Shown here: one piece after another, positions 48,567-63,123 of the stretch
Numbering within the stretch: the first letter of the stretch is position 1
Layout: each line of letters opens with the position of its first letter
Source of the DNA: Linepithema humile
Lineage: Eukaryota > Arthropoda > Insecta > Hymenoptera > Formicidae
DNA: 64,000 bases
Reading direction: 5' to 3'
Assembly: GCF_040581485.1 (NCBI RefSeq)
Contig: NC_090131.1
Span: forward strand, 18,612,532 to 18,676,531
Position numbers and translations under genes: made by a program
The notes under the pieces: generated by a model
Seen by the model: only the letters and a program-made list of their open reading frames with translations
The model's database searches: none
Told to the model about the DNA's origin: nothing

Positions 48567-50860
48567 ATTTTTATAATGTGAACCAATATGAATCTTTTTA
48601 TATTATAGTAATTATTGAGAGAGTTTATAGAATTGGAAAATATAATATAATTATCAAAGATTTTTAATGTGCGTAAATTATCGACCGTGGGGCAATCGCC
48701 AGTGAAAATGATTTGAATAGATGAAGCCATTAGTGGCATTCATAAGAGCGTTAAAAGCGGCAAACGTTAACTCGTAGCATATGCACGAACATGAACAGAA
48801 TGAACATTGTCGACTAATTCCTATTTCGATCACGGACTCAGATAATCCGATAATATGAGTTAATTATTTCGCATAACATACATGTTCGCCGGATTGCAAT
48901 ACTGCCTAACGCAAGATGAGTACGATGTAAAACGTCTTTTTCAATGTATGATCGAGCGCTTACAAGCAAAAGAATGGGTAAAAAGTTATTATTATCGACG
49001 GGGCAGGTGCATTGGGACCGCGAATTATCCTCACCGAGTTTGGAACGTTAGGGGCATGAAATTGGTATTTTGAGCTATAAACGAGAGCGTTGATAATTCG
49101 ATAATATCGGATATTCGGCCCGGCTCGCGCACAAAGTCGTGCCTCGAGCGGCGGGGCCGGAATGATCGAATACATATTTACTTCCAGGTACGCTAAAGCG
49201 TAATATTAGCAAATACATTTATAAGAAAGGAGAACGGCTTGTCTTTATTTGCGACACAAACGATCGCCTATCGTTATTACAAGACATAAAGAAAGACTTA
49301 TGTGTAAATTATGATATTGTGTTTTATATATAACAGAATTTACTGTATAAAATTAAATTAATCTATAATTTAATTATTATTCAAAATTATTATTTTATCG
49401 CAAAAAATGCAGTAAAAACAATTTAGTAGTTTTTAATGTTATGTGATATAAATCATGATGCAAGTACCATCATTCGTTGAATTCCGCGTTTTTGCAATCT
49501 GCATACACGTACAAAAATATCTCCTTATTTGTTCGTATCGTAGTAGCGTCACGATAAGGCGGTGGCGATTTTATTCCACTTTTAGTGACGTGTACTGGCT
49601 ATTATACCGTCTGACGAGGAGTTACGACAGTGTGGCACACCCCCGCGGCGGAAATAGGCGAGCAGAACCTATACACTTAATATCGCGGAAGTTGTGATTA
49701 GGCGGCATGACGTGTAACGACGCTCGTAAACCACGCAGGGGCTGCGTCGCGTCGCGTGGCTCCTCGGCGTGCACCTGTCTGGCACGATACCAGCGCTCGA
49801 TCGACGGTCATTTATCGCATGAAGGTGCCAATAAAAGTTATCGCGATTAAGTAGGACGTTGTTAATTATCCGCGCAATTACATATGCAATCGATTTTACA
49901 ATCGGTGGAATCGCGTGGTGCAATTTGTCATCAATTTTATAAGGTCTTTTCTGCGCAATTCGCGATTATTTTGTGATATTAATGTCAATAGAATAATACA
50001 TGCAAAAAATGTTTAATTAATGCGTTAGTAACTTAATAATGGTAGATTAACAATTTAATAAATATTTAATCAATATGTCAAATGTTAGGTACATACGTGT
50101 CAAAACGTCGGTCAACAAAATTTTTTACGCTACATTGAATTTCGGCCGAGTTTATGAAAATTATTGTAACAAATTTGCGCGAGTATTCGCGGAGAAGTCA
50201 AGGCGGAAAATGGGAAATCGTTACCGCCGCGAATCCAGCTTAACGAGATGAAATTGTAGCGCTCACCCCGGCCTTTCCGCCTTCGCGAGCCGCCCCCTCG
50301 CGCGTGAGGATTTAAAAACCGGAGGAAACGAATCGCGGTTTTATCAGTGGCGGCGCGATGTTCCGCTCCGACGCTCGCGCGCATGTGTTCGCCTGACCGA
50401 CCGCGTACACACAGCAAGATAAACGCACTCGTTACCCTTAAAATAATTAAATCGCTCGCGTGTCGGGCGAGCCAGCGTCGCGCGCGCCGTTCGTTGTAGG
50501 ACGGCTAAAAAAAATCGATGAACGAGTTTTTAGCTCATCTCGTACCGATAACACTGCGCGCATTATAGATTCGTTGCGGTCCGTCGACGATCGACGCTCG
50601 ACATTGGCGGCCTGGTCGGCCGCACGTTTCGGTGTTTTAATGGATCGTTATTGTCAATAACGATTGGTTTTATGGACAAACAAGTGTCGCGTTATACGGA
50701 GAGCTCTCTGCATGGCCGCTCGTCTGTGCATGTATGACGTTTCCGCCGCGTCTCCCTCGAATTGTGCGATCGTAGTACGATCGATTTTCGTTCTGTCGCT
50801 AATTACAATGGATGTGCTGTTGCAAAGAATATAGTTTGCTGTTGGAATGAGGAAATAAAT

Positions 50861-50877
50861 TGTGTGTGTGTGTGTGT
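50861..50877. repeat. (TG)8 microsatellite
   Basis: A short TG/CA dinucleotide run of 17 nt. Confidence 0.9.
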
Positions 50878-53800
50878 TTAAGTAGCACAGCTTAAAATCT
50901 TCATATTTTTTTGTTCTTATAACAAATTTCCCTAAAAAGTACAATACAAAAAGTAATGGAATTACCTCTTGTCACTAACAATATCACTTTGTCATGGATG
51001 ACAAATTGCATTAAAAAGTAATCCTGACAGTTATTATACTGATTGTGAGAGAAAGAACTTGGTAACGCTAAATAATGCGCGCCGACGCTGTCCAGCATTG
51101 TCTGGGAAAACAGATTTCTCAGTCGCATTGCATATTTGATGCCCACCTCTGAACTTACCGCGAGTATAAATTTTCTATTCGCGATAAAGTCTTCGCTTGA
51201 GTTGTGCCATGAACGAGGGAATATATAATCGGATATGCTGTTTATACAAACCGTGCGATGCTGTATGGAGCCGCTTTTTCGCCGTTGCCATCCTGCTTGG
51301 TTTGCCGCGCGCGAAGCACGTAGGTAATCCTGGCAACGACAGCGTGATAGCGCGGACGAGCCCGTTGAAGGACACGGCCCGCGCCTACAGCGTGAAGAAT
51401 GTTAACAAGCCATAGCAACGCCGCCGGCGCACAGATACTACTCGGTTTTTCTGCGTTTCTCCGCGCGTGTCGATCGCATCGGAAAGTCCTTAAGCCGGCG
51501 GGTAATAAATGTAAGGATAATGAGGGGGTTCCCTGAACGGCGGGGATTAGGCCCGTAGATAAGGCTGTTTCTCGCGGTGAGGGCACCCTGAGAGACAATG
51601 CGGCTGTTCGCCTGATGCTCGCGGCACTTAAGCGCACATCACAGATACGAAGGTGAGGAGTGTCGTAACGACGATGCATCGGCGACGCGTTATATGCCAG
51701 TCGCTTCCGCCGCGTGACTGACTGCATCATTGTTGCGCGTTTGCCTGAGGAGAAAGTTTTTCATAAGCACATGTGTCTCTATTATTCACAACTTTTATAA
51801 AGCGCGACAAGACTATTGTTAATAGCAAAAGTAGAGGGAATTTTTTACAAAGAGAGCTTGACATTTAATATTATTAATGTTTATTTTATTATTTATAATC
51901 TTTGGAAAATTTATGCAAATTGTCTTTAATATTTTTGAGATTTTTGTCATTTACAGTAAGATCTCTTAATCTTTGTCGATTGACACAATTACAAGTCAGT
52001 AATCAAACAATATTTTCCGCTCAATAACTGTGACACATTAAGTACAATGCATCGAGTCAACGGTATGTGGACAGTGTAAATAAGTGAAGCTATCTGGCGT
52101 GACAGACTACATTCGAGCTACGTATTACAGAAACCTTAATGCAATATGTTCAAGATAGATCTTATGAGTTCCATTTGTGTATATAAGAAAAACAAACTGT
52201 TTCGTAAGGCAACTAAAATTTTTATTAAATGTCATTTTGTTAAGTTTTATGTTAGTAATCGAGGTCGAGAAGTTTGATGAAAATTATTGCATGCACATTT
52301 GAATAGAAAGTTTTAATACAAGTTTAGTAAATTTTCATTGCATAAACGAATTTGCATTTAAGAAAATATTGGTTCCGATGAATGAAACTTTTTCTTCCCC
52401 GTTTTAGTGCTTCGACGTTGTTACTCGTCGCCATAGCGTAGAACTCAGGCCCTTATGACGCAATGACTTAATGGAAGTTTGCACATTACTCACGACTTCC
52501 AGAGCGATTATGTTGGACCGCAACGGTGAAGTTAGTCACGCAAGGTGAATACATGTAGCGCGAACAAGGAGTTCCTCGCCGCGAAGATGGATGTTGGTGT
52601 TTTGAGAAATTGAGACAACGGCCACTGTCGCGCAAGATGAATTATAACCCGCCACCCTTAGTAAATTAGATTTCATAAAAAAAAACCCGCATTATTGACA
52701 TAATGGCATAATTTTGCATGAAGCCCGAGTAGGTTTCGATGATAGATGATTGCCTCATACGTTTTTACATCTTGTTAAACAATTTGCCATAACGCAAAAA
52801 CATTATGAAGGTACTTCTCCGCATCTTTAGTCGTAATAAATTTCTCAGACTTCGTACAACGTGCTTATAAAATTATGTCATATATATTTGCGACAAAATT
52901 TTGTTCTTATTTAGAAGAGCACATTCTTTTAGGAAGGAATGCAATAATTTATTTTTACTATCAATCTCGATAAAAATGATAAAGAAGAAAAACATAAAAA
53001 ATTTTTTCAATTAATCTGGAAATCACGTCTATATCAAGCTATGCGATTTTGTGTAAGGATATCTTTCAACCGTCCAATTTGTAAGCCTGAAGTAATCCGT
53101 ACGATGGCACGCCTGCCGCAAATACTTGGATACTTGGATTGCATTAATTAATTGCCCTAACGATAATCTTATTCCGTATTCAAATTGTTCCGCCATCCAA
53201 CCCTTGTTATGCGATATCAAGTGGGCGAGAACTCGCATCGAATTGGATTAGGTCAACTTCGTCCCTTGCTTCCTTCCGCCCTGCTTCATCAACTATCTCG
53301 CTCTATCGCCAGCACTCGCCCTGGTGTCCGGGCATTACGCGAAATCCAATTCCTTTACCGGACCATACGGTAATATCCTGGAGGTGGGATATGTCGTATC
53401 CGCTCATCCACACGTACTCGTTGGAATTACCTCGCGATCAAAATGCGCACGATGCATCGTAAATTGCATTGATGATCCGTTCGTCGATACAGCAGCAAGA
53501 TGTTGAACGAATCGAATTTTCTGAGTGATTACGCAAACTGTTTCTTTACAGACAACACAGCAATTATGGTATATGTTGCACGTCATGCAAATAGCATTAG
53601 TTTTTCGAACGCTTGTAGTTAATTTATCAATGTTTGACGAAGATATTTATATTGTTATCGTTATTAATTTTTTTAAGTGTTTTCTTTTCAATCTGTTGAT
53701 AGAATAAATATTAACATTTGTGTGACATTTATTCGTTATAACGAAGCTATATAATAGATACTTAAATTTGTAACGATTGATTTTAACTATTTTTTCTTTT

Positions 53801-56800
53801 TTTTCTGTTTTATTAAGAGCAATTTTATTCATTAAGGTTAATCACAATACTTATTACTTCTTTTTTATCTCTATTAAATTGCACCTGCTACGAAATAGGG
53901 ATGTTATAAATAATGGTAGCAATTCGACGAGTATATGAATAAATTTGCGCATCGCTGATGATCATACTATAAAAGGATTGTTATTATCCGGTCCTAATTA
54001 GGAAGATTATCCGAGTTTTTGCACAGAAGAGTGATCACCCCGACACGTTGCTAAATATCGAGCACGTAAACCCTGTCAAAAGCATCAAACTTTCTATGTC
54101 GCGCGGTATTAGGGAGGATTGGATGGACGGATTTGGAATTAGTGTGCTCGTTAGCTGCCATCTGCTTGTCGTTATTTAAGTATCATCATCGTTCTCGTAT
54201 CTATTCAATTATATTAATAATAAACTATATCTAGCAATCATATCCGATGTCTTTCAACAGATAATTAATGGCAGCAGATATTTTTAATTATTTAATTTTT
54301 ATGTGAAAGAATAATTTTCTTTGATAGGTATTTTTACAACATTGACTTCTTAATCAATAAGTGTAAAATTGCCTTAATGTGTTTTCAATATTTATAATAT
54401 TTTAGACGTTGCAATAAAATAGATGAACATCACGGAAATGATGTCGGTAACTTTGGCGAACGAATATTAAGAATCTTCGGTGGGCCGCGCGCGCGGTTGA
54501 CAGGAGAGAAAGGGGGTTGGATTACCCACCAAATAATTTTAATTAGCATCCCCCGTACCATCCCCGCGTCTTATCCATGGCCGAGGTACCTACCGCTCTC
54601 TCCATCCACATCACAACCTATCGACTTGATGATCGGATTATATCCTCGAAAGAGGTTTTCACCTTGCTCCACTCCCGTCGCCTCCTGACGTCGCCAGGAG
54701 ATCTTGAAGATAGTAATAAATTGGATGTTAAGCGGCGAAAATTGGCCAATTAGTGTGGGACGGTCGGCTTTTCCCGCCCCTAAAGTCTTTATAGGAGTAA
54801 TCGACCTCCCCGCGAAACGCGAATTAATTGGTCTTTCGGTGTCTCGCTCAGCGACCCGTCGAGATTTCATCGTGAAGGGCTCCGTCCAAAGAGTTAGTTA
54901 CTGTATACCGTCTTATCGGATATTAATCCCTTCGTTAGCAGAGGTCAATTAATCGAAGACGTAATCTTGAACGAAATCCTGTCGTGTTCGCTGTAATATT
55001 CTCGTTTTCGTGAAGGAAATGTCTTGAGTAATATAGCTGTATGCGCGTATGTGTACATGTTGAGGTGTACAGCTTATAATAGGCTGTAGGAGGCAACTAA
55101 ATTATTCCATAATACATTTAGGGTCTTCTGCATTACAACCGAGGTAGATTAGAAAATTATGAGATTAATGAAGCGCGTTATGCGCCAATGTTTGATTGAA
55201 ACCAACTAAATTGGTGCAGTTATTAATTGTATTTTGCAGCAAGTGTTTTAAATCAATATCAATAATTGTTATATTATTGCATGTGATTAATTTCGATAAT
55301 TTTGATATATAATAAAGTTTTAATTTATACTTCGCATTTTATTTAACAATTATATTTTAATCACGATAAGAACGTGAACGTAATATTAATTTTTATTTTC
55401 ATTGTCGTTCGTATGCATTTTTTACATTAAAATTTTATGGCGTCTTTCCATTTTCATCATTCTGTCAGCTTACAAAATTCCGCTTTCATCATACAAAATG
55501 CTTTTACGAACACGCAAAGCGCGCTGCATACAAGATTCAGTACAGCGAACATAATCGACGTTCCATGAGTTAATTTCACATTCCGACCGGACTGCGCATA
55601 TTTTTTTCTCTCTATTTTTTTTCCGAAACAACGAAAACCATTTAAACACAGTTGTGTTTCGAGCGACCAAGAAGCGCATAGCCCGGCCATAGTGACATTT
55701 GACGTTTCCGAATAAAGGAGTTGGACAGATGCCGGGCGATGGTTGTTGCCGTTGCTGGTACAACATCCAGCGGTAAAACGTCGTTTCACGGATGAGACCG
55801 ACACGGTCGATTACCGCCATGCGTAGAGCATAACGGTGCGGAATAAATGCAGTTATGTACTTGGCGATTTTCCTTTCATCGCGCCACGCACAATGCGTTC
55901 GCTGAAATCTACTTAGGTCTTCGTATTTCTGCTTCCCAGCTTTCTTCGCATTGCCTACATAGATTGTAACATTTATTTCCTTTTTTTATTGCGGTATTTC
56001 TTGCAATATGCTTTTGGATAATAATTTCTTTTTTGTAAATATTGATGTAAATATTGAAGGAATATCAAGACAAAGCTTTTTATTAAAGCTTAATTTCACG
56101 GTTCCAAATAATTCTACTTTAATGGCGACCGCGTGTTAACGTGCAGCGTGAATAGCGATCAATGTATGTTTAGTTTTCTCATTACCGTGGCTGTGATTAA
56201 TACGGAGATTAGGCCGATCTATTAGCTTCTCGAGCAATGTTTATCGTAATTGTCCTTCCTTTACTGCTTCCTCAACCAGTCTAATCACGTCAACAGTATC
56301 TAAGATAATATTAATAAAAATATGATGCAGAAAATCCTACTTGAAAGTTTTACACTAATGAGTATAAATTAAATTAAAGGAACGAAAAAAATGACAATAA
56401 TTTTTTTCGGAAATAAATGTGAGAAATATTTCTAATTATGTTGAATATTATTTTATAAATTATGGAGAAATTGGAAAGAACGAACGTGTTGGATAGTCAA
56501 ATATAGAAATAAAATAGTATTAGTAATGCTGATAATTGAAAATCAAGGACCTGCAATCGACGTTAAAGTTCAATCTCAATGAAAAGCGAGAATCGAAAGC
56601 AATATACGACGAACTCGTTCGAACGCTATATTCATCGCAAACCCGATCGATTTGCATAGTCGTAGTAAAAATCTGCTTTATCCATCTTTAAAAAAGATAT
56701 ATAAAACTGAATCAAGTTTTATTGCTAGCCCTTTTTTAACGATAGAATTTTCCGCTGTGCTTAGCGTAGAATTTTATAAAATTATTCGACTATTATGCAA

Positions 56801-57214
56801 TCTCACGATTTATAATTGTGAATGTTGTCTAAATTGACAAGTAAAAAATATCTCTGATTGAACAGAGTACGTGGAAGAGAGTACAATGTTTGCACAGATT
56901 ATATTTTAAATATTTTCATATTCTGAAGTATTTATTAATTTATGTACACAGTATATTTTAACGTAATCAATTAACTCGTTTCAAGTATATTTAACTGCAA
57001 ATCAGTACGTTATTTCTATTACAATTTTCGTAAGCGATAATATAAAATATAAAATCTCTTTGATATTTAAGTTATAGCTGACGTTCGAAGAAATGCGCAA
57101 GCGTGTGATAAGGTCGTTAATTTGCTGTAGCCAATTTACCTGGCGAGGCGCTTGGCGGCATGCATTCCCGATGTTGAAGGAAAAACAAAATCGAAAACCA
57201 ATACCTTGCCCGCT

Positions 57215-57232
57215 ACGGGCGGGCACGCCCGT
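57215..57232. repeat. GC-rich 7-bp hairpin followed by a T-rich run
   Basis: ACGGGCG, loop GGCA, CGCCCGT, then TTATTTTT. It resembles a bacterial intrinsic terminator, but nothing else here is bacterial, so it is recorded only as a hairpin. Confidence 0.6.
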
Positions 57233-57239
57233 TTATTTT

Positions 57240-60200
57240 TGCGATTTTAAGCGGAAGATTGATCGCGACGAGGCGCCCGATAGCCCGCTCCGTTGAGTCC
57301 GTACTTCGATCTTGATATCGAGTGTGCCGACGTTATTACTTCCTCCTGTTTGTGCCGCTCGCGTCTCGGCTGATATTAAAGACAAAGCGAGGAACTCCGC
57401 GAATTTTCTCGTAATAAAATTTAATATGCAACGTGTAATTTGTATTTTATTTTTTTTCTTACGACGATTAGACCGAGATGCATATGTTGCGAGCATTCTT
57501 TTGCGTTCAATCTAGAAATTGCACGAGATAGTAGTTTAAGTAAACTCTGCGGAATGCTCAGAGAGAGACACCGCTAACAGTTATTAATCCATGTCATAAT
57601 GGAAGTTGATACAGGGACAGTTATAACGTGTTCTGTGTCCACTAAATCCAAAATGGGATACGAATTTGGATGCAAGTGCAGATATAATAGGATGGCTATT
57701 TCAAATTTTAATTACTGGATCACGCGAACAAAATTCTAGTTTTAATCGTCAAAGTTTAATCTAATTTGTGATTAAGCTCTCTCTCTTCCGCATGACAGAA
57801 TAGTCGCAAACGAAAGCCATGATATACGGAATGTCCACGAAGTTTAGGCGACGCGAAAGCTTCAGGAAGTTTGTTGGTCACTTTTTTTCGCGCACGTGAC
57901 AATCGAATTTACGACTATCGTGCTTTGATCATCTGACAAAACTAAAAGCTTTCCGGTGAGAAATTTTCTTCCTCGTCTATGAATTTCATTACGTAAATGC
58001 GATGCGCGCATTTACGGATTTTGCGGCGCCCCGAAACGAGATTGATGACGTTACAATAATGACAATATCCGTTTGGTGTATATTCTGCCCGTTATTATTT
58101 TAATATTGCGGCGAGAGAGCGCGCGAAACCACAATAATAGTATTATTTTTCGTCCATGATGCGCGTAACGATATGCGGAGCGTGCATGTGTGTGTGTTCT
58201 TTTTTTTTCCTGCGAGCCTCCGGTAAAGCATTCGCCAGTTTACCGCACATCCAGTGCGCGAAAATTCATACCGCCGCGGTACGGAGGCGGCGGTCGCGTG
58301 TTAAAACCTGTCATATTCCATTAAGGGTTGGCTGATCGGTAATGTACAGCGCGCGCATCCCGCTGTCCTCTATTATATCTCGCGCTTCGTCTCTTTTCCT
58401 CTTTGTTATAATTTAACGCGTTTATGCCTCCCGGTGAGCTCTGGAGGACAGATCGAAACGGAACGGCGGCAGGTTGGGAGAAGCTGGCGTGTGACAGGCA
58501 GCCAATATTTCATAATTATTGATATCCAGTCGATTCCCTGCAGGACTACCAAAAGGACATGGTCGCGAGTGATAATATATCGTTTTAGAAGTTGACGTTT
58601 CTCTCACATTCACGACTTGCGGGATTATCGATACCGAATTCTTCGTAGTGACAGAAAATGCGAGTTTAAAGTCTGAATTATAAGTACAATTTTTGTAATT
58701 GATGAATTAAATTTAAAAAATTTATAACTATTATTTGCTTTTAATAGTTTTTTCTACGTGCATATTTGAAATATTAATTAATGTATTACTTATTATAATC
58801 ATAAAGCATTTACTTAATATTCCCGACGCGTGCTGTGTTGGCATTTGTGCTCTTTTTGAGAAAAGAAAACGCCATTAATTGAAAATAGACTTGTTGTTTG
58901 TCGCTGCAGGATATTTTTCGACAGGGGTGAGTAGAGAGAGAACGATGGATGATCGAAAAGAGATGTGACGAGGACTTTTATCGGCTGACAAGCAACCAAG
59001 CCAAAGCCGTTAATGGCTACTCAAATATGCGCCCCTGTAGCCGCAGTTCTATGGCGTGGCTTTCGAACTTCATTTTGGAAAGTTTCAACCCTCCGGGGAT
59101 TACTTTCAAAGCTTGCATTATTTACTAGAACCGCGACAGAGGGATGGGCAAAATTCGTCACTCAAAACAGACCACCGTCATTCCCGTTGATATTTTGGGA
59201 TAGGATTTTCCACCGGTAATTATAATTTCCGGAGAGTATTAATTAGGCCGATACGCGAACGCGGCGTGATACATTCATTACGCTATTGACGATGGACAAG
59301 TTTATCCTTTCACGTCGCGACGTATGTAAATTTAATATTGGTCATGCATATTATTTAATTTAGTTAATGGCGATGTTAATTAAGGACAAGGACAATATCG
59401 AAAAGTATTAGCAATCAAAATTCCCCGAAGAATAAATCTTTCATAAAACAGAAATTATCATGCGTATCAGTCTACATTTATTCCTCTATAAATATACGTA
59501 TTAAATACGGTATTAGCGTGAGAGCTAAAGTTTAATTCGACCATTTAATGATCACGGTACACGCGTAGTTATCTAAAAAATTGCCCAATAACTGGAAATA
59601 ATTAGCCGTCACTTTGTGAGATCAGTGCAGATGGTATCTTTCTTGCCGTTAACGAGATTGGTACCGTATCCGAGTGGCGCTTCCTGACATTTTCATCGAC
59701 GGGACGATCCTCAAATCAGTCATCTAGCGAGTGAAGCGAGCCACTGAGTAGGAGCAATTAGTAATCGGTACCGGGTAATTACTAAAGAACGATCGCTGGA
59801 ATACCGCCCCGATCGCGGTCTCTCTCGCTCTCTCTGTCTCTCCATCTCCCGTCCCGATAAATCCTGACCAGTGTGTAATTAATCGGGCGCGAGGCACTTG
59901 AAACACAGAACCCGGCTAGTGTCCGATGTTGACCCTTGGTCACCGGCGTAGGAAAGCAGCGGTGTCTTTTCTCGGCACGGCGTTGTATATGGTAGAGAGC
60001 ATTATGGTAGTCGAGCTTAAAGGAGGCTCCCGCGATTTCTTCTCCTCTCTTCCCGCGTACTCGCATTCTTCTATCGCGACGGAGTCGGCGGGAGTGAAGG
60101 GCCTCGCATCACGTAATGACAAAGCGCGCAGACCGATCGGACGTAATAAACAACCGCCAATTAAAATACCTTATTACAGCGGGACAATATGCGCGGCGGG

Positions 60201-61710
60201 AGGACGGGATTTTAAAGAACGACGACGACAGTATTTAAATGGGTATTTTCAAACGACAGCGTTATTGTCGACCTTGCGAAAGCTGAGGTAACTATGAAAG
60301 AAGGAAACACAAATTTGCCATTACGGAATTATTTTCTTCTCCATTCCACGTTCACGGCGGAATTTCACGTCTTTCACGGCGCATCGGAGGGAGATACTTT
60401 CAATTTATTGAAGGATAATAAAACGAAGAATGACAAAAAAAGTAATATAATAACAAGGGGACCATTAAAACGTTCTCACGTTTCTAGTTATATAATATCG
60501 CAGTTTAAACTGAAGATGATAAGAAGAAGGAATACGCTAATTGCCATTCAACTCCAAGCGAGCGAATGTGAATAAATTTACCGTTTACTTTACACCGACC
60601 TGTTCTTTCACGCGTTCTTCTGCGATTTTTGAATCGCGGCTATGGTTGCTGCGCAACCAGCGCGAGTCCCGTCAGGATTATCCGCCGAGGATTTATGAGC
60701 CGCACAAAATCGTCCTCTTTCCCTCTTCTATCCGGCTTGGAACTCTTCGCGTCGATTTCACATTTGAGAGGGGCATGGAACGGCAAAGCGAAATTGTCCC
60801 GCCTGGAATTGAAGCTTCGCGTCTTTATTATTGTAGCATATTCATTTCCATAATCACGATAAAATCGCGACTTTTACAGCAATGGGTTATTTTTATCGCG
60901 AGCGGGCGAGATTTTATTTGCTCAATACCGCGGCTGCTCTTATCAAAATCATCATAGAATCAATGAAATCGTTGATGTAGTATTTTTTGCATCTCTAACA
61001 AACTGAACTTTATCTTGCACAAAAATATTTTTGCGTCATGCAAATTTTGATATATTTATAAGAAAATGCTATTAAATTATAATTCCGTATACAAAAATGA
61101 CAAATAATACATGACACATTTTATAAATCAATCAAGAAACAAAATAAAGTGTATAAAATATGCGCTTAAAATATACACACGATTTACATGCATTTTCTTG
61201 CTCGTTGACTCTCATCGTTTTCTGTCGCTTGATTTATATCTCGTATTTTTCACTAGCGCCGAGAAAATCCACTATTTTTCATAAAAATTGACTTGCAGCT
61301 AAATCACATCTTGACATTGCGTTCCTGCCATTGACGCGGCGTGATTTAAAAGGATATGAATATCGTACGATATCGCTTTCATGTAACACCGTGCATTGAA
61401 AGAAAGTCAATGAGCTGCTTCCCGTACAACGAGTCTGTTAAAAAACCGATCCGCATCTCGTTTCGCCTTCCGATTCGAATTCCATGTCCCACGGTAGTCG
61501 GTCGCCAATAAAACGTCCTTACCTTTTATGTTGTAGCGTGGAACAAAGAGAGGATTTTATTGACGCGATACACAAAAAGCTTTCAGACGATCTCAGACAT
61601 TACAAGAAAGTCCTTGTTACACTTCTCCGATACGATCAGATGCATGTACACAAATACTGTACGTGTTAATTATTTCATTATAATATATTTTCAAATATGT
61701 TGAATTCATT
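57240..61710. other. Non-coding: no gene identified
   Basis: CpG-rich at 57990-58500, 59600-60300 and 60580-60950, AT-rich at 58640-58800, 59340-59560 and 60960-61200. Overlapping frames of 90-138 codons at 59926-60957 lie in GC-rich DNA with no family match. Confidence 0.55.
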
Positions 61711-61982
61711 AATGTTAAAATGTATATTTTATTCATTTTTACGCCTTAAAATCTTGTAACATTTGGTAGACCTAGAACTGTAGAATGTACATTTTCTTTA
61801 CTGCAATGCATTGAAATTTTATATTTGAAAGAAAGAAATAGCCCAGAATGTTAAAATGTACATTTTAATCCATTTTAGACATCGGAATTTTATACTATAA
61901 AATTTGATAGGCTTAGCATTTTAAAATTCATATTTTCTATACTGCATTGAAGTCTTATATTTTAAACAAAGAAATGATCTAA
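61711..61982. repeat. Diverged tandem duplication, two units of exactly 136 bp
   Basis: Both units (61711-61846 and 61847-61982) begin AATGTTAAAATGTA and share ordered landmarks: TATTTTATTC or CATTTTAATC, then GGTAGACCTAG or GATAGGCTTAG, then CTGCA(ATG)CATTGAA, then TATTTGAAAGAAAGAAAT or TTTTAAACAAAGAAATG. A third start, AATGTTAATCAG, follows at 61983 but decays at once. Equal unit length with many substitutions suggests an old duplication with few net indels. No coding frame runs through it. Confidence 0.85.
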
Positions 61983-61984
61983 AA

Positions 61985-63115
61985 TGTTAATCAGCTAATA
62001 TTGAAAAGTTGGTTATTATAAAGAAATGTTTGAAGTTTTCACATAAATTTAATAATTAATTAATTTCTCTTAATGCTAATATTTGACAGATAATTGGATA
62101 GATATAATTATTAATTCAAGGATTGCTGAATTAAATATGATTAAACGTAAATTTAAAACTTTATTTTAATTAATGGTATTTTCTTTTTATATTATTTTTG
62201 ATATTTTTAAAGCTAAATTGCGCGCGTGTAGCACGCACAATGTTATGTTCTAGAATTTATAAAATTCATGAAGCATATTATGAGTAACGTAATTAGCGAT
62301 TATCACGCAGTGTTGATAATAATTTCTCAGAGAAATAAAAATATTATAATACGCATGTGTTTTCTGCTTGATAAATTAATTTATTTTAAGCAGATAACAT
62401 TTGTGCAACTACGGAATATCATAGACTGCTCAAACGTTTCGCCTTCCGACACATAATACGTTACGTCGTACGCCACGTCCGTGCTAACTTTAACGCGTGC
62501 ACCACCCATACTCAACACACTCGTGTCACACATGCATCCAGAACTGATATGACTCTATTCGGCCGTTTGCTTAGTTAATATCAACGCTATTAAGCTCACG
62601 CTGATAGGATATCGTGCCGACACCGCTCTCCGTGCTGTTGCGTTTATACAGCCAGACTAATTCGAATTAAAACACAACGATCTCACCCCGCATTGGAAAG
62701 AAAATTAAGTGCTGTAATTACCGCTGGGAAACATTGTGGATAGAAACTAATAATAGAGAGATGATAGCGCGGTGATCTGGGCGTCAAATTTACTTTTTAT
62801 GAAGCAAATTAAAAGACAATTTTTTTACATTGAGCAGCGTAAATACAGGGCTCATAAAAATTAGCGATCAAATAAGACATAATAATAAAATAGTTATTAA
62901 ACTTATTTCTTTATTTTGTTTCGTTATATTCGTTATATGAATAATATAATTTGTTAATAATTGATAATGAGACTGTATCGCTTATAACACGTGCTTTGTA
63001 TTTTAATGTCGTAAAAAAATAACAAAGTTTGTCAGGACATTAATATAATCTCGAGAAATCAGTTTTATATTTTTATCATCTTCCGTCAATCTTTATTCTT
63101 TGCATAGTAGATCGA
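61985..63115. other. AT-rich non-coding spacer before ratchet point 2
   Basis: Mostly AT-rich with one CpG-richer patch at 62450-62700. It continues into the T-rich region that ends at the second ratchet point. No gene was seen. Confidence 0.6.
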
Positions 63116-63123
63116 TTAATCTT

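Larger units (their letters stand above)
46625..57210. other. Non-coding: no gene identified
   Basis: Ten kilobases of the same mosaic. CpG-rich islands lie at about 47940-48400, 49480-49900, 50150-50800, 51180-51730 and 54440-54960. AT-rich troughs lie at 46780-47480, 49200-49460, 51740-52400, 53520-53930, 55180-55460 and 56280-57060. Two overlapping minus-strand frames of 115-116 codons at 55457-55820 use different frames of the same DNA and are most likely chance. Apart from the hairpin and short repeats listed separately, nothing structured was seen. Confidence 0.55.

Noticed and set aside
49160..49193. Possible third ratchet point TTTACTTCCAG/GTACGC on the plus strand
   Set aside because: Short pyrimidine tract and weak donor GTACGC; no strong downstream donor found.
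55457..55820. Two 115-116-codon minus-strand frames
   Set aside because: They occupy different frames of the same DNA, which points to a stop-poor stretch and not a gene.
29100..61410. 17-bp match GTGCATTGAAAGAAAGT at 29098 and 61390
   Set aside because: A repeat of that length has an appreciable chance of occurring at random in 64 kb, and similarity does not extend.
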